Of a DNA stretch of 64,000 nt, positions 11,820 to 23,564 are shown piece after piece. This DNA comes from Pyricularia pennisetigena (Eukaryota; Ascomycota; Sordariomycetes; Magnaporthales; Pyriculariaceae). The translations under genes and the position numbers were made by a program. The stretch's first letter is position 1, and each line of letters begins with the position of its first letter. The notes below the pieces were generated by a model, which was given only the letters and a program-made list of their open reading frames with translations, made no database searches and was not told the origin of the DNA. The stretch is taken from NCBI RefSeq assembly GCF_004337985.1, contig NC_043742.1:5383259-5447258 (forward strand), written 5' to 3'.

Positions 11820-13764
11820 TTAGAAGACGGTTCCATCACTGTCGATCAGAATGGGAGGTTCCTTGGTGTTGGGCCTGCTGACTTCGGCAATCTCGCGACC
11901 ACCCTAGAAGCAAAGAACGACAAAGTTAGCTGAAATGAAGGTGAAGAACAAAAGATAATATCAAGAGCACGTACCTTCCAGCTTCCAGCCTCAAGCAGTT
12001 GCGCGAGAGTCAGCTCATTTCCTGCAAGCTCCTTGCTCAGGAAGGCGTTGACGTCTACACAAAGTTTGTCGAGCAGCCCGACTGTGACTCCGCGCCACTC
12101 GACGATGACATCGTCGCTGGGCTCAAACATGGGCGCGACCTCTACAGGCTTTGTGCCCGTCCTTTCGCAGTATTCATTGTAGTGCTGCAGTCCACGCTCG
12201 GCGTCCTCCTTGTTCAGCGTCAAAACGCCAAGGTCGACGAACAGTCCTCCGTTGCGGTATTCCGGTAGGCCAGTGAGCAGCTCCGTGCCGGCAAAATGGA
12301 TACGCAGAAGCGACTGCATGGGCTGCATCAACGAGTAGGTGAGCCACTGAGTGAGCTTGTGGAACGGCAGGATGCCTTCCCATGGCTCTACGCGGCCCGA
12401 GCTCTTGGGAGAAGAGGACTTATTTGAGCCACCCGAGCTGCGGCCTCCAGGGAAGGGACTAAAAGTCGGCTTCGAGGATGTTGGGCTGTTGCTGGGAGGC
12501 GAGGATGAGCCACTTGTTTGTGGCTGTGGCATTGAAGAACATGGCCATGCATCGCCCAGGCTGACACCGTTTATGGCGGTTCGGCTCTCGGGCCAGATTG
12601 ATGCAAGGCCTGACATGAGGACGTTCCAAAGTGTGGGCAGGGGCACAATAGGCATGCTTGACGCTTGCGTGCTCGGGTGGGCGAGCAAGTGGTCGACCAT
12701 GTTGCCCGGCCTGCCATCCTCACCCCAGAATTCCGTCGACTCTGACAGTGCCTTGCCTAGACGGAGAAGCAGATTCGTCCTTCCCTCTAGGCCAGCGAGC
12801 TCATTGCCCGGCTCAGACTGCAAGCCCTTGGCCAGCTTCTCAACCGTCAAGGTGGCAAGACCATCCTTGTCAACCTGATACTTGTTCTCTTTGGAGCTGG
12901 AGAACAGACCCTGCTTGAACATTTCCAAGCTGGCAATTGCCAAGCCCTCGGACCGCTTGTAGACGCGGCCATTCTCGGAACTCTTGAAGCTCCACTGGAG
13001 TCCTGCACCGGCATCTAGGAGCACGCTCACGAGGAACAAGTCAATCATTCGCCTGCACTTCTCCGTGCTGTCGACCGTCTCCGGGAAAGCAGATAGGAGA
13101 TGTGCGATGCGGTCGCGGCCGCCAACGCAAAAGTGCTGGTGCCTGCCATGGCCGGGGATTGAGTGAAACGGTGCGTCGTAATCTCTCTGAACGGAGTTGA
13201 GATAGTCGGGTCAGCAGTTGTCTCTTAGACTGCAGTCTAACGGCCGGCCGTATAGCGCAATTGGGCGGAGGTGGTAGGAAAAGGGAAGAGGAGAAAAAAA
13301 AAAGATGGCGATTGGAACGATCAGCAGTCAAAGACAAAACGTACCTTGATGATCTGGGATACAAAGCTCACGACATCAGGGAACTTTCGCATGTCCACTT
13401 GGAAATGGTTCAGTTGGTTTTTAAATGCCTTTTCGGTGACGATGCTGCATCGCTCCCTTACGGCACCCAAACTGCGAAGATAACCGGCCGGGTCAAGGGC
13501 TGGGTCCGGCGGCTTGGGCAGGTCGATCTTTGGTATGTGGACCGGGGTGAGCGGCGTGTTGGGGGTTCCGGGACTCGACATGTTTGTGCCTCCTGATGTG
13601 CGGTATAGACTTCGGTTGTATGGTGCTGTTGAAGCATCGGGAGATGTAATGCTCTTGGAGGAATGAGAACCCAGGCTGGCGTTGGACCCTGCTGTGTGGA
13701 GAGCCGGCTTCTTGCTCTTCACCGCCTTGGGTGCCTTATCCTTACTGCGGGAGAAAAGTCCCAT
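11820..13764 (-). CDS. URC4: Uracil catabolism protein Urc4 (DUF1688 family)
   Basis: Urc4 belongs to the fungal URC route, in which uracil is used as a nitrogen source. Its exact reaction is unsettled. Exons on the minus strand: 13764..13345, 13186..11975 and 11903..11820. The introns are 158 and 71 bp, both with GTACGT donors. The frame closes exactly to 571 aa. The N-terminal ~70 residues are low-complexity Ser/Lys-rich; the DUF1688 region follows. It contains RDYDAPFHSIPGHGR, the HFCVGG block, LLDAGAGLQW and RSEGLAIASLEMF. The last exon adds GGREIAEVSRPNTKEPP, and the protein ends in SDGTVF, both typical of the family. I see no other URC gene nearby. Confidence 0.92.
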
Positions 13765-16700
13765 TGCGGGGAAGGAAGGATGGGCTCGATGCAACCAAGT
13801 TCCTTGAACTAGGACGGATCCGGTCTGTGTCGTGACTAAGGCGCGTTGGGAACGACTTAAACTGGATGAGAAGGCGGTCGTCTGATGTAAAGTGTGGCTA
13901 CCTTGGCACTGTTGAGTGATGCTGGTATTAGTTAGTACAACCAAATCCTATCCAAACTTGTTCTTGCCAGGGTGTGTGTGATGAACTAATTGTTCGTTCT
14001 GCCGACTTCAATAGAGGCGGGACCGGGGCGCCGACTAACAAGATCGTAATCGGGGCGACTCCTAAGGATAACGAAGGTGGTATAAACAGGATGTAACGCA
14101 CCGCTTTCAAGGTGGGGTAGCAAGCCGTAGGGGGACCCTAAGCCGTCTGCACGAGGCACACGGCTTTTTGTATCGTTTTCGATAGTTTGCGCCCTTATTG
14201 TTATCCCCCAAATATTCGTTCCGTTGTCGACCTTGATTGCGAAACCGATTGCGATCCTTGCAGGCACTCGTCCTCCGCTCGCCTGATCCTTCGTTCGCCC
14301 TTTCTGAGGCAGCAGAAAAATTGCCCCGGATTTCTGGGACGAAAGCCCGGTCTCGGAGTGGCCAGGATCTGCAATCGGGAAAAGCACCGACCAGTACCTT
14401 AAATGTCCAAGTTCAGTTGGCTTGTCGTCGATCTTGTCCAATGACTCGTCAATCCGTTTTCTGGTCGAGTTGCCGTCGAGGTTGATGAAAGGGTCTATAC
14501 GCAGCGCCGACCAAATATATAAAATCCTCGCGTGGTGATCGTTTCAATTGACTCAATCGGAGCCTGATCCGTGCTGGCCGACCAATGTCGCGGATTTCGG
14601 AGCTTGCGACTTGCACCGGCTTTCCAGCTGAGCGCTACTGTGACCAAACAGCCCACTTATAAAGAGCCAGCCGAGGAGACCACAAGGATGTGTCTTGGTC
14701 GAATCGTTGCAAAAATTCGTATAGACGTCGAAATCGAAATCTCTATGATCTGGTTGGACTTCAATGCGACTTCCTCCCGGATGGGCAGAGGACGAAATGA
14801 GAAGAGAAGAAAAAGGGCCGCTGCGGTCGCCTATTTGTGAATTAGTAAGTTTACCCAAATATAGTAGGAGCCTTGGGGTTTTGTTTATGTCATGAGGATG
14901 GTCAAACAAATGCGCCTGAACGGGTACGGGTAGCGAGACCAAACAAGGGTGTCGATGATGGCTTGTCGCTCGGCATATGCCACAAGATGAGAGGCAGATA
15001 CAAAAGAAAACAACGGCGAACAGCCCCCTTCCGGTAAAATAAAGCAGCAGGGCGCACAAAACCAACCTCTCAGCTCTATATTCCGCACTTTCCTATACCT
15101 ACAAGTTTCTCGGTGGTTCACTACTTTTAAGTTATGCGTTATGCCGAGTAATCAATCGTTTTGCCGTCTTTGGTTCGATATGGTGCGTCGGCTAAGATGT
15201 GCGCTTCGAGTTGAGATTCTCCCGTCTGAGTGGTGTCTTGATTTCCTCCTGCAACACGGTTGAATGCAGCAATAAACACGTCCCTGGGAGTTCTGTCTTG
15301 TGCAGAATGAACAGACAGAAATAGAAGCGTCAGATGCAGCTGCAGATAAAAAAACAGAAAATAAAAAGAAAGTGATTCGGTAGAGTCGAGCGGGATCACA
15401 AAGTCAAGCCAAGCCCTGCCAGTTGGCGCAGCTGTGAGAAGCACCAAGGACAACCCAAAGACTCACCTCAGCTTTGCTAGTCTGGAAAGCTGCTGGAAAG
15501 TAATTAGTCCAGGATGCTCTTGACAATTTCACCAGTGGAAAAAGGCGGCAGCGCCAAACAATCGTAAATTTCCCAAGTTCGCGGAGACAGAGCGACGGCT
15601 TGGAGGGGGCGTCGACTTTTTGAAAGAAACGCCTCCCCAGCACAATTAACATCAAATTGGATCTCAGATGACAACCGGTTCCCACCCGGTAAGCAGGTTC
15701 CGGGTGCATTAGAAACGGGTCCTTGTAGCCCCTGTTTTTTTTTTCTCGTCATGGAGACTTTACGAAGGACAGGCTACACTACAGACCTCTGGCCAGTGGC
15801 AGAACTGCTTTGAGCACATCTTGTACTCCAAGTGGGAATCGAGACTGTGGAAACGAACTAAAGGTTGCTAAGCACGATGGTCCAACTTTGCCAAAACCTA
15901 TCTACTGTATGTGTTAGTGTCATCCGACCTTAGCCTGCGTTTGAGTTTGTCGTAGTGTTTCCGTTGCTCGCCTCACTTTCAGCATTGATGACACAGCATT
16001 ATCAATCCCACTCCAGTTGCAATCGATTTGGACGTTCTCACGGATTGTATCCGTCGATGTTGGGACACAAAGTCAAGCGCGCCGCACCTGACAGCAACGA
16101 ATAAATAAAGCCCCAATTGAGATCCTTGGCAGGAGAAACCCCCCATGCAGGTGAGCGCGGGGTCATGCAGGTACGCGAGGAGCAAGGGGGAAAAAAAGAG
16201 AGAGAAAGCAGTGTGCAGGGGGTTGCTACCACGCAGCCTGAGCTCGGATGAGAAGGTGCTGGGGTGACAGGCGAGCACAAAAAAAAAAAAAAAAGTCGCG
16301 TTCCTGGCATAGGTTCAGAGTGGTGTGTGTACCGGTACTGCCTACCGCTGGTCCGGATATGGAGCTATACGACGATCCTCAAGTTTCTATTTGAGCCTTT
16401 TCTCTGTCGGCTGGTGGATGCTCCCCCGATATAGCGGTTGAGGTGCCGAAGGAGCTGCCTCCACTAGGTACCAAACACCTACGTTACCTTGACGCTATTT
16501 AGCAAAACCATAGGCGAGAAGATCAAAGGCAATGAGCGGGGCGGGATACTTCTTGGTTCAGGGTTGACGCCATATTGAGGGATCCGCTGGGCGCCCGCTT
16601 GCCCAGTCCTCCTACGTAGGTGAGCTTGGTTAGGTACCAACTTGCCAAGCAAGGTCTCCAGCGTAACTTATGTACTGTACATGTCCGACCATGGTCTTGT

Positions 16701-17415
16701 CTCTTGTGGGGGTGGTAAAGAGTAAGGAACGTGTCTGTGAGCTGCCCCCTACCTGCATCCTGCATAGAACTGATCGCATTTGTAAGGGAAACCTTCACAT
16801 GCAACCCGAGATTGAATGCAACCCTATCACCGATGTAATACTATTATCGGCAGGAGATTCACCTTCTTTTTTCAGCCATCAAGTTAGGTACACAGTTTTC
16901 TTGTGGTTGTCATTTTTTTTTCTCATCTCCTTCTGTATCTTATCTTCCTAAAATGCCTTTTCTCCGTCGAATAAATCTCCGAGACAGTATGGTGAGATTC
17001 AGTGTATGCAAGATGTGCGCAACCCATAAATTTACGACTGGTCAAGTCGCAAGCTTTATCCAATCCAGCATTGGCAAGAGTTGATTCAATTTCAGCGTCC
17101 CGTGCCGCTGATTGCCCACCATAGCCCTTTATTTGCTCCGCACCCTATGCCCTGCCGTGCTCGGGATCTTCACGGTCCTTCTTCGCGAAGTCAGCACCTT
17201 GCGCCATTTGGGATCCTTACCCGAAATAGGGACCCGCGCTCAGCTGCGTATTCGCCCAGGATCAGGGCAGAACGGTCCGCGCAGCGCTCACGATTTTAAT
17301 TGGATCACACATTTTGGTACCTAGCGACCAAGCAACCTATCGCGCGACAATCAAGCTCCTTGTTGAGATGTGGAAGTCCTTACTTGATGCTCATCACGAA
17401 ACCCAGCGTTATGCT
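13765..17415. other. Gene-poor region, left half
   Basis: About 3.65 kb upstream of URC4 without a gene I can support. Open frames are short and lie on both strands without splice logic. There is a poly-A run at 16280-16295 and several GGTACC/TAGGTACC-like words near 16465-16640. No tRNA arm or rRNA block was recognised by eye. Confidence 0.5.
15139..15300 (-). CDS. Possible terminal exon of an unrecognised small gene
   Basis: The last ~50 codons of a minus-strand open frame ending at 15139 have mixed, protein-like composition (for example DVFIAAFNRVAGGNQDTTQT and DAPYRTKDGKTIDYSA). A CTCCCAG acceptor-like site precedes them. No upstream exon or family could be identified, so this is a weak call recorded for completeness. 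Confidence 0.15.
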   Translation of the reverse strand, partial: QDRTPRDVFIAAFNRVAGGNQDTTQTGESQLEAHILADAPYRTKDGKTIDYSA

Positions 17416-17727
17416 NNNNNNNNNNNNNNNNNNNNNNNNNNNNNNNNNNNNNNNNNNNNNNNNNNNNNNNNNNNNNNNNNNNNNNNNNNNNNNNNNNNNN
17501 NNNNNNNNNNNNNNNNNNNNNNNNNNNNNNNNNNNNNNNNNNNNNNNNNNNNNNNNNNNNNNNNNNNNNNNNNNNNNNNNNNNNNNNNNNNNNNNNNNNN
17601 NNNNNNNNNNNNNNNNNNNNNNNNNNNNNNNNNNNNNNNNNNNNNNNNNNNNNNNNNNNNNNNNNNNNNNNNNNNNNNNNNNNNNNNNNNNNNNNNNNNN
17701 NNNNNNNNNNNNNNNNNNNNNNNNNNN
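17416..17727. other. Assembly gap (312 N)
   Basis: Run of N inside the gene-poor stretch. Apparent open frames crossing it are meaningless. Confidence 0.99.
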
Positions 17728-18534
17728 CCTCCGCTTGTGGTAATAAGCAGGACTAACTTATCGAGGACCGTCTTGCCACATACAGCCGACATATCCAGGG
17801 CAAATCCAAAAAGAATCCTGTAGGATCCGGTTTGCCGGCAGAGACCCCATAGCGCCTATCAATGGAGGCAACTGGTTGATTGTCGCACAAGTGACGAGTA
17901 CTTACCTATCTAGGACGGGCATTGATATCCGTGGCTGCATATGATCGCCGCCTAGGCTCTCCAGCCTTGTCCACCGGTGTGCGGTGTGCAGAACCGAGAC
18001 GGGGGGAAGAAAAATCCAAGAGACCGGTTTTCCCAATCTCGTTTTGTCACGGAGGTGGGGGGGAAACAGCTGACACTTTTTTTTTCTCCCTCTTCTTCCT
18101 CCATGCGTTTACGACCAGGGCCAGAGCAACGTAAAGAGAGGAGAGGAAGAAAACAAAAATTACCCTGTCAATTAACTGGTCAGCCGAGGTTTGGAGTAAA
18201 CTCAACACTGGCCAGGTATTGCTCAAAGATGCGGAGCCATCATATCGGGTACGAGAATCCAGACCGACATGACACAAGGACCCTTTTTCGCAACGAATGT
18301 CCCAATCCGTAATGACGCACCTTGGCACACAACGTCGGTAAGATCCCGACTGCATATGTTCGTTTTGCGTGTTTCCTAGGCTGGAGGACACTCTCTTGTC
18401 GAAAGCCTGTATATAGAAAGAAAACCCCTATAACTAGCAACGGGTTGTTCTCCGTAAGTTGTGCGTTCTGGCTAGACTTATTGATCAAAATATTGGTCTT
18501 GGCAAGCTGGGGATTACACCCTTGGCCCGTGGAG

Positions 18535-18566
<32 letters not shown>

Positions 18567-20152
18567 GGGTTAAATCCAGAACTGTCTGAACTCAAAGGTC
18601 GTATTTTCACAAGTACTCCTTAACACGGGTCGCAACTCTGGCGAGCCCTTGACGAAATTATAGACCTGGCCCCTGACCATAGTTCACCAACAGTCTCGCA
18701 TCCCGAGTAATGCCCAGCCGTTACCTGCTCAAGCTTCAGTACTCATGACCATTTCCCGCTCAGCCTGCTGCTGCGAGAAGAGAGAGGCAAGACGGAAAAG
18801 CGCTCCCTTCGAGCCGTGCCAGTCCCAAGCGAGAAAAAAAAAATTAAATAATAGCCACAATCGACCAGACGTAGACGAATCTTTCCAATCCCTGGCCTGG
18901 CCCGCAATTCTAGAAAATGTTGTAAATATCTAGGTATGATCATAGTCCGATTTCTCTCCCCACCGGAGCTCGGTCATATGAGGAAGAAATTACTGCTCCA
19001 CGACGATCGTTGGGATTCTCAACGTGGAGAGATCTAGTACGAGATCGAAACTGCGGCACGGGGCTATTCCCTAGCTGATTCTGATCCTGGGCTATAGAAT
19101 ACAATCTTATGCGGATATCTTAATAGTACTTGTATTGCTGATACGGTTAGGGATAAGTTTTCGACAAAAGAACCGAAGAACACATGTTTGGGCAAAACAG
19201 ATTCCTACCTTCGTACCGTCAACTATATTATATGTCTGAGAGTTTTACTCGCTTCAAGGTACTGCATCCCAGGAGCAGTATCACCATCAGCAGGCTTCCT
19301 TCATAGCTGGCAGCCAACATATCCGCGTTTGGATATACGTCATTGGCTGAAAATGCCTAAACTATATCTAAAAGCCTGGCTGGTATGTGCTAGGCTTTAT
19401 ACGTAAATGGGTGATGCCAAATGTGCTCAAGTTTTGCATGAGCAAGCAATTTCGCCCCTCCCGATAGGCCTCGCCAGGTGTGCACAGTCATGAAATGCGG
19501 TGTTTAACCGAATCGGCAGCAGTAGTGTGGCCTGTTCGTGACATATGGAGGCCATTACTCTGAAAGTTTGTATGTACGCACACAGAGTATATAATGACAC
19601 AGTTGTAGTGATGGTCTCTTTGTGATCATCCTCAATGTGCCATTTGATACTTCTAGGCATCAAGACCGCAAGGCGAATGGAGATTTTGTTCACCGCGTGA
19701 TCAAGAAGCTTATTCTAGGGAGATCAGTAGAGGGGCCATGCCCGTTCATTACAGTTCGGATAATCACGATGTGTCTCCGTGATTCCTGGTGCGAGGAGGG
19801 GCTGTCGTTATTGTCCGATTCAAGCCTGAAAAGGCGGATAGTGCAGAATAGTGTCGCTATAAGGCTCAAGATATAGTTTCGTTTGTTGATGAAGGTGGAA
19901 CCTGTGTGTTGCGTGCCGTGTAACGTGCCGTCAGTGTTTGTTCAACCGGAAGATAGTTCCGTGACTCCAATACCGGATTAAACTTACAATCTAGTCAACA
20001 TTCCCTTTTCCTCCCACAATTCTTGGTACGCGAAGCGTATTGACACAGAGCGATTGCTGGGACTGATTCGTCCTACTCAGTAAAAGCTGAATGCCAGCTG
20101 AAATTTTTGGTCATCATGAAGCCCGGGGCACCCCAGCGTAAGGCTCCGGAAT
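17728..20152. other. Gene-poor region, right half
   Basis: About 2.4 kb with no supported gene. It contains a 29-nt T run at 18538-18566 and scattered shorter homopolymers. FAL1 converges on its right end, so the last few hundred bases should hold the FAL1 3' untranslated region. Confidence 0.5.
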
Positions 20153-21492
20153 TTATGCGATCAAATCAGCCACATTCATCGGCATTTCGTCGATCTGGGT
20201 CGAGTAATACACTGTTGAAGGAGTCAGCAAAGTCCAGAGCTTACCTTCAGGTGGGGCTACACTTACACTCAATGTCTCTGAGGATTCGCACGTCCTCGCT
20301 AGTAACGAAGTTGATGGCAACACCCTTGCGACCAAACCTTCCAGAACGGCCGATGCGGTGAATGTAGTTTTCACGATTGCTGGGCAGGTCGTAATTAATG
20401 ACCAGACTGACCTGCTGGACGTCGATACCTCGAGCCCAGACATCGGTCGAGATCAACACTCGGCTGTTTCCTTGCCTGAAATCCTGCATAATACTGTCTC
20501 GCTCCTTTTGAGGCATATCGCCATGCATGCTGCTGACCGTGAAGTTGGCCTCGCGCATTTTGTCAGTAAGCCAATCAACCTTGCGCCTCGTGTTGCAAAA
20601 AATGACGGCTTGTGTGATGGTGAGTGTATCGTAAAGATCGCACAGCGTGTCGAATTTCCAGTCCTCCTTTTCAATGGCGATGAAGTACTGCTTCAAACCC
20701 TCCAGCGTCAGTTCGTCACGCTTGACGAGGATCCTGACGGGGTCGGTCATGAATTTGGTGGTCATATCCAGCACATCGTAGGGTAGCGTGGCCGAAACAA
20801 CCACGACCTGGGTTGCGGGGGGAAGGTATCGGTAGACGTCGTAGATCTGCTCACGGAATCCTTGGTTCAACAGCTCATCGGCCTCGTCCAGAACGAGCAT
20901 CTTGATATGGCGGGTGCGGAGATGGCGGCGGCGGATCATGTCAGCCACGCGACCTGGTGTACCCGAGACGATGTGCTGACCATAGTCGAGTTTGCGGATA
21001 TCCTCGCCGACGTTGGTGCCGCCGATGCAAGCGTGGCACTGCACGTTCATATAGTCGCCCAGGGCCATGACGACGCTCTGAATCTGTGTCGCCAACTCGC
21101 GTGTGGGCGACAGGACGAGTGCTTGGGTTTCACGCACGGCCGTGTCGATAACCTGGAGCATGCTGATGGAAAATGTTGCTGTCTTTCCCGTTCCGGACTG
21201 TGCCTGCGCGATGGTATCACGACCCTTGCAGACCTGAACGATAGCGCGCGACTGGACCGCCGACGGCGACTCGTACCCGTAGGCGTAAATGCCACGGAGG
21301 AGGCTCTCTGGTGTTCATGCGCGTTAGTAATTGTTCCTCCACAGCTTATGCCCGATTTCCTCCCTCCAAGGCAATGCTAATCTCACCTTTCAAAGCCATC
21401 GACTCAAAAGTGGGATGGACCGTGACCTCCTTGGAGGTTGTAAACTCCATCCGCTCCTCCGCCTTGCGATCGATGCCACTTCCTTCCGCCAT
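20153..21492 (-). CDS. FAL1: DEAD-box RNA helicase Fal1 / eIF4A-III
   Basis: ATP-dependent RNA helicase, orthologous to eIF4AIII. It acts in 18S rRNA maturation in yeast and in the exon-junction complex in organisms that have one. Exons on the minus strand: 21492..21387, 21307..20267 and 20211..20153. The introns are 79 bp (donor GTGAGA, TTACTAAC branch) and 55 bp (donor GTAAGT, acceptor CAACAG). The product is 401 aa. Motif I AQSGTGKT is at residues ~72-79, Ia PTRELA at 103, II DEAD at 176-179, III SAT at 207-209, [11 protein letters not shown], and [13 protein letters not shown] at ~352-362. The last intron sits inside DIELYYSTQID, and the protein ends [11 protein letters not shown], which separates Fal1/eIF4AIII from eIF4A proper. 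It is head-to-head with PRP9. Confidence 0.96.
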
Positions 21493-21912
21493 CGTTACGG
21501 CTTTGGGCGAATTTTGGTGTTTGTACTCGAAGCTAGAAACTTCGGTCTGGGTAGCGCGTGCTTCTTTGTTTTGGCTGGTGTTTTGTGATGAACTCTCGGG
21601 GGTGAGTGGGAAATTGTCGATTTAAATACTGAGCAAAAGCTGCAATGCGGGCGAACTTTTTGGAGCCAAATGCGCCTTGCATGAGGTTAAAAGGTGGGGA
21701 CACTGATGTCACCCCACTAAAATGTATCAAGGCGCATTCTTTGATTCGCCAGACCAGACCCATCTTGAATTTCTGTGTCGCGATCTTAACCAGCCATAAC
21801 GCGCTTCGAAGCTAGATCGAATTTGTTGCATTCAACGATAATCCCCTACCATCAGAACCATCATAAACTGATACAGCCATCACTACAAATTCACCTTCAA
21901 CAATTGCCCGGG
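21493..21912. promoter_or_regulatory. Shared bidirectional promoter region of FAL1 and PRP9
   Basis: 420 bp separate the two start codons, so both promoters and 5' leaders must lie here. No TATA box or known factor site is claimed; the call rests on gene geometry. Confidence 0.6.
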
Positions 21913-23564
21913 ATGCTCTTGGAGGACCAGCGGTATGTCCAAGAGGACTTGGAACGTCTGGAACAGGGCATAACTGATCGCATGAGCCACGAGCCGACCT
22001 TTGTACGTCTTCGCCGGCTGCGCGACCGCTGTCCTTTTTCTCATATCAAATCAAGTACATCATCGCTGACATTCATCATGGCTTCTAGATACGAGACCGG
22101 TTAAATCGCGATCATGAAGTTGCGCAGCTGCTCGAACAGATACAAAAACAATCCTCCGAGCTCATCTCCATGTACGAGGATGTCAACGGGCTACGATCAA
22201 AAGAGATTCAGGCTATTGGCTCGGGAGATCCATTCGATGAATTTTACAAGCAAGTTGAGGAGATCAAGGAGCATCACGCCAAATACCCGGCTGAACAAGC
22301 AGAGAATCCTGAGCTGAGGTACCGACCCGGACGAGATGGGCCCGATTCCACACAGCCATATGTGGTCGATACGATATTTTCGGGCGAAGAGGCCTTTGGC
22401 AAATTCCTCGACCTTTTGGCCGCTCATGAAGCTTACATAAACCTCCCCAACGTCAAACACCGGTCCTATCTGCAATATCTCGAGATTTTCGATGACTTTG
22501 CGCCTGGAGCGGGAGGTGTTAAACGTGCGGATAAGCTGACGGATCAGTACTTCAAGTACGTGGGGGATCTGGCCGAGTATCTCGAGTCTTTCATGCGGAG
22601 AACGAGGCCACTTGAGAATCTCGACAAGCTCTTTGCCTCGTTCGCAGAAGACTTTGAAAAGCTTTGGGAGAAAGATGAGGTACCACATTGGGGACTGGAG
22701 AAACCAGAGGCCAATGGGTCTGCACCACATGCTACCAGCACAGCAGAGGCAGTATGGTGTGACGCATGCGAGAAGGAGTTCAAGAACGAGAATGTCTACA
22801 AAAACCATCTTCCTGGTCGGAAACATGTCAAGGCCGCCGAGCAGAAGGCCAAGAGGATAGAGGAGAACGGCGAGGGCTCTGAAGAAGCCAACACGGACGG
22901 CCCCGCCAAGGGCAAGAAGGAATCGGCCATCCGCCTGAAGGAACGCGCTGTAGCGGAACGAGAATATCGAGTAACTCGATTAACAGCGGCGATGAAGACG
23001 GAGCGGGACGAGACAAAGGTCAACGTGGAGCGTAGGCAAGGCATGACGGAACGAGAGCGACAGCAAGAGCTGGAGAACCTTTACAACATAATGGGAAGTG
23101 CCATCACCACTTATGGTGCTGGTGGGGCCAATGGGCACCAGGGTGGCGAGGATGACGAGGATGAGGGCGAGGACGGAGAGGAGAAGATTTACAACCCCTT
23201 GAAGCTGCCACTAGCTTGGGATGGTAAACCGATCCCATTCTGGCTGTACCGGCTTCATGGTTTGGGCGTTGAGTTCCCCTGCGAAATCTGTGGCAATTTT
23301 GTCTACATGGGCAGACGGGCATACGAGAAGCACTTCAATGAGGCGCGGCACATCTACGGTCTCAAGTGCCTTGGTATCACCAACACTTCACTCTTCCGCG
23401 ACATCATCAGCATCGAGGAGGCCCTCAAGTTATGGGACAAGATACAGCGCGATCGCAAGCGTAATATGGGTGACGATGGTAGCATTGTACAGATGGAGGA
23501 TGCCGAGGGCAACGTGATGCCGGAGAAGGTGTACTACGATCTTCAGAAGCAGGGACTGCTGTAA
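21913..23564 (+). CDS. PRP9: Splicing factor SF3a subunit 3 (SF3a60/Prp9/Sap61)
   Basis: Component of the SF3a complex of the U2 snRNP, needed for pre-spliceosome formation. Exons are 21913..22002 and 22089..23564. The 86-bp intron has donor GTACGT, branch GCTGAC and acceptor TTCTAG. The product is 521 aa. The N-terminal helical part includes the conserved start MLLEDQRYVQEDLERLE. The first matrin-type zinc finger is at about residues 254-276 (WCDACEKEF ... HLPGRKH). The second is at about 425-460 (FPCEICGNF ... HFNEARHIYGLKCLGI). An acidic Glu/Asp-rich segment and a charged helix lie between the fingers. The C-terminus ends EKVYYDLQKQGLL, as in the family. It is divergent from FAL1, another RNA-processing gene. 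Confidence 0.95.

Noticed and set aside
17300..17823. Open frames spanning 17300-17823
   Set aside because: They are open only because they cross the run of N.
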